From: Hormiphora californensis
Lineage: Eukaryota; Ctenophora; Tentaculata; Cydippida; Pleurobrachiidae
Reading direction: 5' to 3'
Length of the DNA stretch: 64,000 nucleotides
NCBI GenBank assembly: GCA_020137815.1
Contig: CM035357.1
Coordinates: forward strand, 1,384,974 to 1,448,973
Below, one piece after another: positions 50,117-62,082 of the stretch; within the stretch, counting starts at the first letter, position 1; each line of letters starts with the position of its first letter. The notes beneath the pieces are model-generated. The model did no database searches. It saw only the letters and a list, made by a program, of their open reading frames with translations, and was not told where the DNA came from. The position numbers and the translations under genes are program-made.

Positions 50117-53100
50117 CTAACAGTCTGTTTCACCGACCACAACTGCCGGTCCCTCCAACTTGTCCTCATCGACCTCCCATTCAGGCTTCTTCTGTAGAGA
50201 CTTTAGGATGTTCCTTTTAGTCATGGTGTTGTACAGCCAGTGCAGTACATCGTGCTGTACAAAGAGGAGGGTAATCGTCTGGATGAACGTCTCTATTGTT
50301 AGTACCAGTTGAATGTACCTAGGATGGTTGATATCAGAATGTTGGTTAGGAAATATGAAATGGAAAACATGATAGAAGGAGGGGAAACTTGGCTGTTATC
50401 TCCAATAATTACATGGGGTAGTAGATGAAGATGGATTGTTTTATGAAGGAGTAAATACTCACATGGGATAATAGAGGAGGGCAATGTGAAGATTAATTCC
50501 TTCGTAGTCGAAGTCGTTCTTTAGGACATTGTAGATGTACTTGTGGTAGAACATTCCATAATGGAATTCATTCTGATAGGGGAGAGGAACAGGTTTATAT
50601 TGGTATAATTATCCTGTTAGCGGCTAATGATAATTATTAGAGAATGCAGATCTACCAAAATAGTTCATGGGAATCGTGCTACAAATATATCTCTTATACA
50701 GGGTGTGAACTGCATGTCGTGTTTGCTAGTCGCGAGCGCGCTTGCGAGACAAGCAAACACGTCAAGGTTCATTAACAAGCATGCTGCTCAGTCATTTTAG
50801 ATTTAATACACAATGTAAGGATACCATGTAATAGGTGAGACTCTTGCCGTCACCCTCGTTCAAGTCCCGTGAAAAACGGAGCAGTACACGCAAACTGATG
50901 CCCATTTTCCTCGCGTGACCCCGATTCAGCAGTTTGAGACACCAACTCTTTAGGGGGCCATATCTCAGGAACCAGACAAGATAGGAAAAATCGCCGTCTA
51001 ACGAGGCGTACAGTTTTTAATCTAGTTTACCACTGTACCGGCCGTTTCACTCTCCGACCTAAAACAAAAACCGCAACCCCACAAAACTTCAAAATAATGA
51101 AATTCGCATGTCGCATGTCGTGTTGCATGTCGTGTCATGTTATTGACACGCTCGCGTTCAACTCTCACACAGCAGCTGCAGAACATGGCGGGAAACATCG
51201 AGGAGTAGAGAGAGGGTCGGTGCCGAATATTTCTTGATCTTGATCTACTCCATCTCTCAGCTATCCTACCCCTCATCAACTCGATCTCTCAGCTACCCTA
51301 CCCCTCATCTACTCCATCTTTCAGCTACCCTACCCCTCATCTACTCCATCTTTCAGCTACCCTACCCCTTATCTAGTCCATCTCTCAGCTACCCTACTCC
51401 TCATCTACTCCATCTCTCAGCTTCCCTACTAGGGAAGCATAGAGATGGAAACGATTAGGGTTAGGGAATCCTTATCCATAATCGTTTCCATCTCTATGCT
51501 TCCCTAGCCCTCATCAACTCCATCTTTCAGCTACCCTACCCCTAATCTATTCCATCTCTCCGCTACCCTACTCCTCATCTACTCCATCTCTCAGCTACCC
51601 TACCTCCCATTTACTCCATCTCTCAGCTACCCTACCTCCCATTTACTACATCTCTCAGCTTCCCTACCTCCCATTTACTCCATCTCTCAGCTTACCTACC
51701 TCCCATTTACTCCATATCTCAGCTTCCCTACCTGCCATTTACTCCATCTCTCAGATACCCTACCTCCCATTTACTCCATCTCTCAGCTACCTTGCCTCCC
51801 ATTTACTCCATTTCTCAGCTTCCCTACCTCTCATTTACTCCATCTCTCAGCTACCCTACCTCCCATTTACTCCATCTCTCAGCTTCCCTACCTCCCATTT
51901 ACTCCATCTCTCAGCTACCCTACCTCCCATTTACTCCATCTCTCAGCTTCCCTACCTCCCATTTACTCCATCTCTCAGCTACCTTACCTTCCATTTACTC
52001 CATCTCTCAGCTACCCTACCTCCCATTTACTCCATTTCTTAGATTCCCTACCTCTCATTTACTCCATCTCTCAGCTTCCCTACCTCCCATTTACTCCATA
52101 TCTCAGCTTCCCTACCTCCCATTTACTCCATCTCTCAGCTACCCTACCTCCTATTTACTCCATCTCTCAGCTTCCCTACCTCCCATTTACTCCATCTCTC
52201 AGCTACCTTACCTTCCATTTACTCCATCTCTCAACTTCCCTACCTCCCATTTACTCCATCTCTCAGCTACCCTACCTCCCATTTACTCCATCTCTCAGCT
52301 ACCTTACCTCCCATTTACTCCATCTCTCAGCTTCCCTACCTCCCATTTACTCCATCTCTCAGCTTCCCTACCTCCCATTTACTCCATCTCTCAGGGGTAG
52401 GAATGTTAGGATAAATGAGAAATGGAGTAAATGGGAGGTAGGGAAGCTGAGAGATGGAGTAAATGGGAGGTAGGGCAGCTGAGAGATGGAGTAAATGGGA
52501 GGTAGGGAAGCTGAGAGATGGAGTAAATGGGAGGTAGGGAAGCTGAGAGATGGAGTATTTATGGGAGGTAAGGAAGCTGAGAGATGGAGTAAATGGGAGG
52601 TAGGGAAGCTGAGAGATGGAGTAAATGAGGGGTACGGAAGCTGAGAGATGGAGTAAATGGGAGGTAGGAAAGGTAAGAGATGGAGTAAATGGGAGGTAGG
52701 GAAGCTGAGAGATGGAGTGAATGGGAGGTAGGGAAGGTAAGCGATGGAGTAAATGGGAGGTAGGGAAGCTGAGAGATGGAGTAAATGGGAGGTAGGGAAG
52801 CTGAGAGATGGAGTAAATGGGAGGTAGGGTAGCTGAGAGATGGAGTAAATGGGAGGTAGGGTAGCTGAGAGATGGAGTAGATGAGGAGTAGGGTAGCGGA
52901 GAGATGGACTAGATTAGGGGTAGGGTAGCTGAAAGATGGAGTTGATGAGGGCTAGGGAAGCATAGAGATGGAAACGATTATGGATAGGGATTCCCTACCC
53001 CTAATCGTTTCCATCTTTATGCTTCCCTAATAGGGAAGCTGAGAGATGGAGTAGATGAGGAGTAGGGTAGCTGAGAGATGGAGTTGATGAGGGGTAGGAT

Positions 53101-56100
53101 AGCTGAGAGATGGAGTAGATCAAGATCAAGAAATATTTGATTCGGCACCGACCCTCTCTCTACTCCTCGATGTTTCCCGCCATGTTCTGCAGCTGCTGTG
53201 TGAGAGTTGAACGCGAGCGCGTCAATAACATGACACGACATGCAACACGACATGCAACACGACATGCGACATGCGAATTTCATTATTTTGAAGTTTTGTG
53301 GGGTTGCGATTTTTGTTTTAGGTCGGAGAGTGAAACGGCCGGTACAGTGGTAAACTAGATTAAAAACTGTACGCCTCGTTAGACGGCGATTTTTCCTATC
53401 TTGTCTGGTTCCTGAGATATGGCCCCCTAAAGAGTTGGTGTCTCAAACTGCTGAATCGGGGTCACGCGAGGAAAATGGGCATCAGTTTGCGTGTACTGCT
53501 CCGTTTTTCACGGGACTTGAACGAGGGTGACGGCAAGAGTCTCACCTATTACATGGTATCCTTACATTGTGTATTAAATCTAAAATGACTGAGCAGCATG
53601 CTTGTTAATGAACCTTGACGTGTTTGCTTGTCTCGCAAGCGCGCTCGCGACTAGCAAACATGACATGCAGTTCACACCCTGGTTATGTTCTAACCCTACC
53701 TTTACATTTGTGCGGGCGCCCGAAACACAGTCTAGCCAGGCAAAATTAACCACCGTGTCTTTGTTTATTTATTTAGAACCCCAATGACATCTCATAGCCT
53801 GCTGTTATTTACTAATGACTCACCCCTTGATCAGAGAAGATCCACCTGGCTCCCTCCTCACAATTGTACATGAAGTAGATTAACCAAATCGGAGCTTCAC
53901 ACAGGATAAACACCGCCTGGAAAGGGAAATAAACATAATGAGGTTTAGGATTTTGTTTGGGCTCAAAAGTTAATCCTGAAGCTGGGAAATTAGTCTTTTG
54001 TGCACTGGGTCATATAATTTGGCCTGTGGTCCTCAAAGGGTTAACCCTAGAACGCCCAGCAAATCTAGACTTTATGACGCAATTCCCAAATCTATAGATA
54101 AGATACAACGTACGGTGTAGATAAGCATTGTTATCAGTTTAGATGGATCACTCTGTTGCTCTCTTGCTGTCTTATACCTGGAAAAAGATGTGGTTAGGAA
54201 GGGGAAAAGAACTAACTACTTACTTATACCTGCTGTCTTATACCTGGGGAAGATGTGGTTAGGAAGGGGACAAGAAAGTCTTAGCAACTAACTACTTGTC
54301 TTGCTTGACCCTCTCTCACAGCCACCGTGGTAAAGGAGGGTTAGAGCATAACAGCTCAGATAAATTCATTGATTGGATAGATATTATTTTTGAAGGGTCC
54401 ACACCGGTGATATATATATCTTGTAACCTACTTGCCAAGCTGCAATTCACGCGCCCCGTAACCTACATCAGGAACCGACCGAAACAAGTAAACAACCAAT
54501 CAGAACTCGTTATTTAGGTCACGTGACTGGTTATCAGCCAATCAGGGACCAGTATTTCCTGATTCGCGCGCCCCGTAACCTACATGTATGTGAGGAAGAT
54601 ACACATGATGAGAATTCCAATAATTCCAATGAGGGCAGGCAGACAAAATAGGAAGACCCCCACCCCCGGAACACCCCTGTTCTCGGTCGTATAGCAAATC
54701 CCGGATAGGTTATCCATGTAGTACATCTCTCCTGTAGCGAATGTAACAATAGCTCCAAGCACACTGAAATATAATAGAGATGTTTCTGGTTTTGATGTTT
54801 GAGTTGGAGTTGTAAATTGGACATGTATCATGAACAAATTTACTTGTTAATTCTATCCGTTCACGGTTCAGTTTTGTAACTAATAAGTGGGACTCTCTGT
54901 TACTTTTTACTGTTTTAGTTGTTTTACAAATGTTTAGTAAGTAAAGGTACCTGATGGTCCAAGATACAAAGAGGATGATGTTAGCAATACGCCTCTTCTT
55001 GCTGATAAGATCCCTCACGTTGGGGTGAAACTTGGTTATCATCTTGAACAGGAGCAGTAGGAACAACAGTAGAACACCCTGCAGGGGAGGGGAGAATTGA
55101 ATGAAAATAGAAGTGATAATAATAATAATAATATTCCGCACTTATATACCGCCCATACCCGACGGAAACATGTCAAAATATTGGCGATGTTCCGACGAGT
55201 CATCAGAGCGGTATATCCTAGAGTATAAATATCGCACACGAACAACTCTGGTTGAAAAAGACAATATATGGAAAACCAAATTAACTGGACTTATCAAAAC
55301 TGGGGGAATAACTGGTCCCATAAACCTGTAGATATAATTTTAAACACGCTATACTCACACCTGCTCAAAAAAGGATACCAGATAGTGATTTAATAACATG
55401 ACTAGAGAGAGGATGACACTGATTGCCCGCAGGCCCCACAACTACAACAAACATTACAACTCAGCCATGGGTTCCCCATCACCCACTCCAAATGCACCAA
55501 CGAAGAGATGTGTTTTCAGGCGAGCTTTAAAGGTATCAACGTTGGGGATCGACCTTAACTCGAGGGGTAGCTCATTCCAAATAGTAGGCAGAAATACCGA
55601 TAGTCTCCTACGTCTCAATTTAGAATTGGCATTGATACTGGTCATCTTGGGGTGTTTTAATCTGTAAGGATCAATAACATTAGTCATCCTTGTTGTCCTG
55701 GAGACTCCCCAGCTTTCATCAAGAGGTACCATTTCCTGGAGGTAACCTGGTGCTGTTCCATAGACTATCTTATAAGCGATTAGACAGGCTTTGAAGTCCA
55801 GTCTGTAGGAGATGGGTAAAATATGACACTGCCTGAAGTATTCCAAGTAATCCTCTTGATGCCCATGGATGTTGAATATAAAGCGTACACAGGAGTTTAG
55901 TGTTTTCTGGAGCCCACCAAGAACGCGGGCCGGAAGTCCACAGTACAGAATATTACTGTAATCAATCCTCGATATAATCAATTGTTTGACCAGCATTATC
56001 TTCGTTTGAATATCAAAACATCTGTGTAACTGCCAGAGATTCCGTAGTATCAGCCCACACTGTTTCCTCACATTATTAACCTGTCGTTCAAGATTAAGAT

Positions 56101-57354
56101 TGTGATCCAAGAGTATTCCCAGTGTTTTCCCATCTGCTCCACTACATTCACTGGGGAAGATTTCCGTTCCTCCAAAGTTGATAACTGCATCGAAAGAGAT
56201 TTTACTCAAAGAACTGCGTTTTCCAAGCAGGATGAATTCCGTTTTTGCCTCATTACACTTCAACCACTGTCCCACCATCCACCTCTTCACCTTCGCCAGT
56301 GATCATGAGAGTTATTAAAATTTAATCATCTTAATTTTCTTTAGTTTAGATAATGGATTAGGGTTCATCCTGGAACATCAAGAAGAATTTACATCGAACA
56401 GGTAACAAGTTTCTTTGTTTGTTTGTTAGTGTGTGTGTGTGTTTGTTTGTTTGTTTGTTTGTTTGTTTGTTTGTTTGTTTGTTTGTTTGTTTGTTTGTTT
56501 GTTTGTTTGTTTGACCCTACCTGTACTATATTGATCTGTTGTATCGGTCCAAAGATGTTACAATACACAGCGCCCCCTCCCTTCGCCACCACCTCAGCAG
56601 ATCGGTTTGGAAAGTGGTAGGATATGGGTTGTGTCCAAGGGGAGTTCATGACTAACACTCCGTACAGCACCCCAACTACTGACTATGGGGGTGGAAGGTG
56701 TGATAAGAAAAGGGTGGTAACTCAGAATCACAGTGTTACCATGGTAACAGCAGTACCCAACTAGTACCCCAACTACTGACTATGGGGGTGGGGGAAGGTG
56801 TGAAAAGAAAAGGGTGGTATAGTAGGATTCATAATCGCAGTAGAACTAAGAGCTTCAACAAGATTTCCATCATATTTTAGGATCTTAGAGGATCCACACT
56901 GGTTCAGTAGGAATCAATATTCCAGTTACCATGGTAACTCAGAATTGCAGTGTTACCATGGTAACAGCAGTGTTACCTTGAAGAAGTTGTTGAATGATAG
57001 GTGCACGTAAAGGATGTTAACTATGTCAGCCCGTTGGTTAACCACCTCCTTCCTCAAGTGAGCTATCCAAAGCAGAACGTTAAACGCAGCGCCTGGAAAG
57101 GTCGTGAACTGTTACCATTGCGTTAGCTTGTAGAAACAATGACTAGGACAGGATCATGAGCTGAATAGAAGTTTTAAATCCCCTGAAAACGCCTAGAAGA
57201 CAACCTTGAAGAGCCCCCTGATTAGTTCTACCAGCCTACCTAGGATGGCTAGTAGGATGGTCCAGAACATGTAAAAGTTGTCCATGGCTTTGTAGGGAGA
57301 CAGCTCCAGTCCATACCAGGGGTACAGGGGACCCTCTGGGACATTTTCCTCCAT
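50117..57354 (-). CDS. seven-helix receptor 3 (divergent rhodopsin-like), 416 residues with cassette exon
   Basis: Exons: 57240-57354, 56977-57092, 56521-56682, 55361-55441, 54951-55078, 54584-54763, 54114-54177, 53824-53916, 50463-50572, 50117-50318. All phases agree; 417 codons with stop. Helix 1 is cut by intron 1 at LLAILG|AAFNVLL in the same phase as in receptor 2, which argues for shared ancestry. Helix 6 is MLIYTAVFILCEAPIW. Exon 55361-55441 (27 codons, phase 0/0, hydrophobic) lengthens the helix-3 region. Without it the Cys in VYCNIFG is exactly 25 residues from the Lys of FKM, the DRY position, giving a normal seven-helix count; with it an eighth hydrophobic segment appears. The RT fragment ends right before that exon, and a 3-kb fold-back fills intron 8. 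Receptor assignment is likely, ligand unknown. Confidence 0.75.
50699..53681. mobile_element. 3-kb fold-back element with inverted minisatellite core
   Basis: Ends CAGGGTGTGAACTGCATGTC and its exact inverse. Outer arms of about 540 bp (50699-51240 and about 53115-53681) are near-identical inverted copies, ending in CG-rich and CATGTCGTG repeats. Inside, about 32-bp units (TTTACTCCATCTCTCAGCT...CCTACCTCCCA) run in one orientation to about 52395 and in the opposite one from about 52405. A smaller palindrome with GGAAGCATAGAGATGGAAAC is near 51430-51510 and mirrored at about 52950-53040. No clear target duplication. The layout recalls Foldback (FB) elements. Confidence 0.9.
53682..53745 (+). repeat. 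short dispersed repeat (TTATGTTCTAACCCTCC family)
   Basis: GTTATGTTCTAACCCTACC...CGAAACACAGTCTAGCCAGG directly abuts the right end of the fold-back element. Confidence 0.7.
54165..54262. repeat. duplicated 3' splice site of receptor 3 exon 7
   Basis: TGCTGTCTTATACCTGG...GATGTGGTTAGGAAGGGG occurs at 54167 and 54231. On the minus strand it is the acceptor (CCAG|GTATAAGACAGC) with the first exon bases. Confidence 0.75.
54469..54565. mobile_element. hAT-like MITE, copy 11, right end missing, 19-bp flanking repeat
   Basis: The left end is complete (CAGGAACCGACCG); the right end stops at CCTGATTCG. Flanked by CGCGCCCCGTAACCTACAT on both sides, 19 bp instead of 8. On the minus strand this repeat contains AT|GTAGGT, the donor of receptor 3 exon 6. 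Confidence 0.88.
55454..56290 (-). mobile_element. LINE reverse-transcriptase C-terminal fragment
   Basis: 278-codon frame with the thumb/C-terminal pattern of CR1/L2/Jockey-like ORF2 proteins: WLKCNEAKTEFILLG, LGILLDHNLNLERQV, SRIDYSNILYCGLP, LPISYRLDFKACLIAYKI and, near the end, FLPTIWNELPLELRS, FKARLKTHLF. It is 5'-truncated, lies in the third intron of receptor 3 and ends 13 bp before exon 55361-55441. Confidence 0.88.
56446..56513. repeat. (GTTT)n microsatellite
   Basis: About 68 bp of GTTT next to the donor of receptor 3 exon 3. Confidence 0.95.
56671..56815. repeat. duplicated 3' splice site of receptor 3 exon 3
   Basis: CCCCAACTACTGACTATGGGGGTGG... occurs at 56670 and 56766 with the following AGAAAAGGGTGGTA. 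On the minus strand it is the acceptor CCCCCATAG|TCAGTAGTTGGGG. Confidence 0.8.
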
Positions 57355-57762
57355 AGTTGGGAGGATTCTTAGTGGTTCAAACGTTGGGACAGATGTTTCC
57401 AGGCAAAGTGGTAAAAGTGATTTGAACTTTGGGTCAGATGGCTGATTGTTCGGGGAAAAGTGCTTCCTTACATTGCTGCCTCAAAAAGACGGTCTACAGA
57501 CACAATTAGCAGATAACACAATCTGATAACAAGGAAGAGCTTCAGTAATTGAATATATGCATGTGGATGATGGAACTCTCTCTCTCTCCCCTCTCTCTCT
57601 CTCCCCTCTATCTCTCTCTCTCTCTCTCTCCCTCTCCTTGCCCCAGTGTGAGCCCAGTAACATGGTGTATCACGTGACCTCATCACGTGATATGTGGTTA
57701 TCCAGCACCGGGACCGTACTTGGAGAAAAGGGTGAAAGATGAGAGAGAGAAAGAGAGAGTAG

Positions 57763-57816
<54 letters not shown>

Positions 57817-57824
57817 ACTTGAGA

Positions 57825-57869
<45 letters not shown>

Positions 57870-58157
57870 TTGAGAAAGGGTGTTCTCCGTGTATATCCGG
57901 TTAACATTATAAGTAGATAGAGGTGCATAATTGTATACCCTCCTTGTTGACCGTTATGTTTTCTCTACCCCCTTTTTCTTCTTCCTGTTTTATCAGTTGA
58001 TGATATGCTGCTCTCACTGCACCCCAGTTTTTTGTCCAGTTTTCCGTAGTTCACCCCCTCCCCTGAAGTTGTTGATGTTGTCCCGTATCACCCCCTTGTG
58101 TTTCCCTGTTGTTCAAACAAAACTTGTTTCAATTCCATAATTATTTCGCTGTTACAG
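57355..58157. other. intergenic, microsatellite-rich
   Basis: CT repeats at 57577-57640 and GA repeats at 57737-57868. A short exon-like stretch after TTTTATCAG at 57997 (GATGATATGCTGCTCTCACT) might belong to the next gene, but its phase does not fit. Confidence 0.5.
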
Positions 58158-61131
58158 TTACTGATCTTGCTACCCCCTCTCAGAGTGCTATGGTATTACT
58201 GAGTGAGCCGGTTGAAGAACTATTTCTAAACAGCAAGCATGCCCTTAACTTTAGATCTGACGATGAATTCCTACGGTTTCTCATTTCTACAGTTGATACT
58301 ATGGGTAAGTGCCCCCCACTGCTTTTGTTTCTGTTGTACCATACTATTCAGTTGGTGACGCAGTCACCCTTACAACTCGCGCGCGTAGCGCACCAACACG
58401 GCAGAGAGGTGACGGCGCCACCAAACAATTCAGTTGAATGTTCATTGACTGTTCATTGACTGTGTGTTCTGTGTGTGTAAACTAGACCACATCTAAATCC
58501 GTCTAATCTGTGACCTAATTCCATCTTGTTTCAGTTAAATCGCTGAAACCAGTGATGATGCCCTCCCCACTACATGGTAGTCCTAAAAAGAGGTTAAATC
58601 TGGATAGGTTTAACTGCGAACAGGTCAACAAGTCCGTCAACACATCCCTTCTAGTCACACCCTCGCCACCAGGTGTGTAGATTGTTTAGTTTTGGTTTTT
58701 TTGCACTTTTGGGGTAGTTTTGGGTTTCGTGGTTTTTAATTTTGGTTTCGCTAAAATCTAACATTCTAAGCTCTCGTTTTATTGTTGGCGAGGTCTACAA
58801 AACCCTTAAATTCTCTGTTGTAACCCCTCTCTCTCTCAGAAGTTGTGGAACAGAGATCAGTACCCAGCTGTAACCCCTCTATCTCTCTCCCTCAGAATCT
58901 GTAGAACAGAGATCAGTACCCAGCTGTACCACTGCTCTGTTGTAACCCCTCTCTCTCTCTCTCTCTCTCCTTCCTAGAATCTGTGGAACAAAGATCAGTA
59001 CCCAGCTGTACCACTGCTCTGTTGTAACCCCTCTCTCTCTCCCTCAGAATCTGTAGAACAGAGATCAGTACCCAGTTGTACTCTACCAGGAAGGAAGTTC
59101 TTCACAGAGGTGTCACTTGAGGAAACTGTACTAGAGTACCATGATGCTAATACCACAGCATGTCATGGTTTGAGCAGAGAGGATAGTTGTCATGTCTCAA
59201 GCAGAGAGGATAGTTGTCATGTCTCAAGCAGAGAGGATAGTTGTCATTTCTCAATTAGTACTGGTAGTTTGGAGAGGAGAAAGGAGACTGGTGTTCCTGA
59301 TGACAAGTCTCCCGAACCATTAGAATCCACCCAACAAGATTACACGTCTTCTTATTCTAAAATTGCAGGAAAAGATACGTCCTCAACCCCTGGCCACATC
59401 TTCAACTGTCCAGTCGAGTCAAAGAATCAGAAGTATAGTGAAACTAGTCCAACTCCTCAGCATCATGCTGGAACAAGTCCGACACCTCAGCATGTAGAAA
59501 CCAGTCCAACTCCCAAACACCACGCTGAAACCAGCCCAACACCCTGGGGTAGTGATACCATCTGGGAGGAGGAGGAGGGAGGTTTAGAATGGGATGATGA
59601 GATGGGGAAAGAGAACAAACATCCGAACATCAAACTACCGGGAACATTGAAAGCAACTTCTACTGTTCTGAAGAAAGATGTTTCTGTTCCTGTTCAGAGT
59701 GCACCTTCCAAAAAACTCTCTCCACCATCTCCATCTCTGGTAGGAAATCGCCCATCTCTAGACGATGTAGCAAACCACCCATCTCTAGACGATGTAGCGA
59801 ACCACCCATCTCTAGACGATGTAGCGAACCACCCATCTCTAGACACCGGGGTTGGTGATGAACTGACAATAGGGGAGCCGTGTGAGGGGCTGAGTATAGA
59901 CGAGACGGGGGAGACGGATTGTCACGATAAGAAGTGTCGGTTTTGTCCGAGTTACCAACCTGCTGATGATGATCTTCTCTTTTCTTCAGCACTGGATGAT
60001 ATGGATCACCTTCAAAGGTAGGTACATGTTTCAAACTTTGAAGATCCTTCAACAAAAAAAACGTATTTTTAATGTGGCATACACTTGTTGATCCATTCTC
60101 GTAGCGCCCAAAGTATCCACTTCCACCCGATTTCTACTTTCTAACAACCTCTCTCCCTGTATTACAGGACCCTGTACCCGGTGCAAGAAGCAGACCATGA
60201 TAACCCAGTAAGTTCAAAGCTTGGTCGTTCACACCTACATCACAGTTCACACTTTTATTTCGAACACCCCGTACACAAATTCTTTTTGGCGGGCTGATTT
60301 GACTGTGGCTGCTGTAACGCGCGGAGCTCCCAACGCGCGCAGTATAACAAATGTACACAATCCTCACATTATCACAGGCGATGTACAGTTGGCTAGACTG
60401 GAGCATGAGTATTGTCGTGGTAGGGGATGAGAGTATGATGAGCCCTAGTTTTACGGTTCCTCCTTCTGTTTCGGGGCTTAGCAACAAGGAACTGAGGGAG
60501 AGGTTGACGAAATTAGGGGCTCATGTTGGTGGAGTGACTCCTGAAACTAGTAAGTAAATGTTTCCATAGATTTCATTTTCTGTTTTTAGACCATTTGTCC
60601 GTTACATTTCCCATACACATTGTACCTGAATTAGTATGCAAGCTAATTGCCCAATTATAAGGTCGTTACCACAGCTAATTACCTCTCTTTATCCCCTTCC
60701 AGGGCCACTATACGAACAATACTTGATGAGACTGGAAAGCTGTCCATCTCCAAAACTTGATAGCAGCATCTCCCGGTACCCACCTGAGATAGTATCTTGT
60801 ATCCGGGGTATGTTTATTAGATTCGTGTGAAATTTCAGATCCGCCTTACCGATACCAGCTCGGTCAAGAAGACCCCTCAAGTCGGCTTAGCCTATAAACT
60901 CCCATCTCCTTTAACACGGCCAATCCCCTTTTAACCAACCCCTTGGCCCGCCCCCTTGTCCCGCCCCTTTTTAGCCCAACCCCATCTCTAGGTGAGCCCC
61001 AGGCAGACTGGAGTGAGTCAGAGAGGCAGCTGGTAAAGGAATACGCCATGCCTGTATCGGGGAGGTCCTACCGACAGGGAACCAGCAAAACATTCTTCAA
61101 CTACCTCCTGATTGATCCCCGTGTCGCTGAC
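58158..61131 (+). CDS. ANKLE1: ANKLE1-like LEM/GIY-YIG protein, internal part only
   Basis: Exons: 58158-58304, 58535-58672, 59048-60017, 60168-60207, 60378-60549, 60703-60807, 60992-61131; phases agree. A LEM domain spans exons 5-6 (LSNKELRERLTKLG, VTPETR|PLYEQYL). Exon 7 carries the lead-in to the GIY-YIG nuclease of ANKLE1/LEM-3 (KTFFNYLLIDPR). ANKLE1 proteins cut DNA bridges late in cell division. The large exon 3 is low complexity, with SREDSCHVS, SPTPQHHAE and HPSLDDVAN repeats. Missing here: N-terminal ankyrin repeats and the catalytic part (the usual IFYVGKG is not found before the window ends). It may continue beyond the window with the BTB gene nested inside, or be truncated by the LINE tail at 61500-61800. 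Confidence 0.75.
58352..58424. mobile_element. MITE with 9-bp duplication, copy 3
   Basis: TTGGTGACGCAGTCACCCTT... to ...GGCGCCACCAA, flanked by ACTATTCAG / ACAATTCAG (58343-58351, 58425-58433). It lies 48 bp into the first visible intron of the ANKLE1-like gene. Confidence 0.8.
58815..59085. repeat. 3' splice site of ANKLE1-like exon 3 repeated about four times
   Basis: CTGTTGTAACCCCTCTCTCT...CAG|AA(T/G)(C)TGT(A/G)GAACA followed by GATCAGTACCCAG occurs near 58817, 58882, 58950 and 59020. Only the last leads into the long exon. Every copy retains a polypyrimidine tract and AG. Confidence 0.88.
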
Positions 61132-61800
61132 GTAAGTCCCACTGGGGGGATCCTAATATATTTCCATTAAAAGGGTGGTCGAATCGGCCATTATACCCAG
61201 TGGGATAAAATCTTTTGTTGATAATACCGGTCGTTTTGTTCAAACCCATTTTATTTTATGGGGCGGGGGTCGAACAAGCATTGTACCAATACAAAACGAT
61301 ATATTTAAAAAAAGGTTTACTAATGGAACAAATAATTCCTACACTAACAAGCTACATCAAATCTAACTGGTTGCGATTTCGAGGTATTTCAATTTCAGTT
61401 TTTAAGATCATGTCAATGATCATGTTAATGATAATATAATAGTCCAATTATCATATACTCCAGCTCAATTATAATCGTCAAGATCACGGATCCTTAATAC
61501 CATGACCATGAGGCAGTTCATTTCTCCATTTTATGTTAGGGCATTTCATTATTGCTCCTGCTCCCACCGTACTCTATGGGTGATCATTGTTTCTCATTTA
61601 TTTCCACTCCGAGTGAGAACTCTCACTCTGCGCAACATTAAGATACAGGTGGAGCACTCTCCCCACAACCTCAAACACATCCCCTCCATTCAGCCCAAAA
61701 CCCAGCTAAGAATTCCGGCTACAACGGAAACATCCCTTTATCTCAGCCCCTCACGGGGCTGAGACAGCCTCTACGAAGAAGAAGAAGAAGAAGAAGAAGA
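61132..61800 (+). mobile_element. probable LINE 3' end with (GAA)n tail
   Basis: An open frame at 61502-61762 is followed by CCCTCACGGGGCTGAGACAG and (GAA)n at 61777-61800, a type of terminus seen in several non-LTR families. No domain recognised; 61132-61500 shows nothing else. Confidence 0.5.
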
Positions 61801-62082
61801 ATCGTCAAGATCGACAATCGGCCAACTTATCCGCAATTCAATTTCCTGGCCTGATCTATGTAAAAGGTTGCGGAAGTTTTCACCACCACATACTGTCAAA
61901 GGAGTCCCGTCAATTTCAGCATGAATAAACTGAAGAAACTCAGGGTCTTGGTGAAAGTGAACGTCCGTTTCAGTTTCTAAAATTGCTCGATCTGTTACCA
62001 ACTCAAGAGAAATAACCGGGTCATGATATTCTATCGAAACATTCACCGCCACTTTTGTTGGATGATTGGGGGTTTTTATCAC
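61771..62082 (-). pseudogene. fragment related to the neighbouring BTB-type protein, ending in the LINE tail
   Basis: Open frame of about 103 codons without a good ATG or splice acceptor. ETETDVHFHQDPEFLQFI resembles DSETLTLCFQEDPEVYKKLV of the neighbour, so it is probably a paralogous piece. Its last nine codons are Ser, read from the (GAA)n tail of the LINE on the other strand. Confidence 0.55.
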
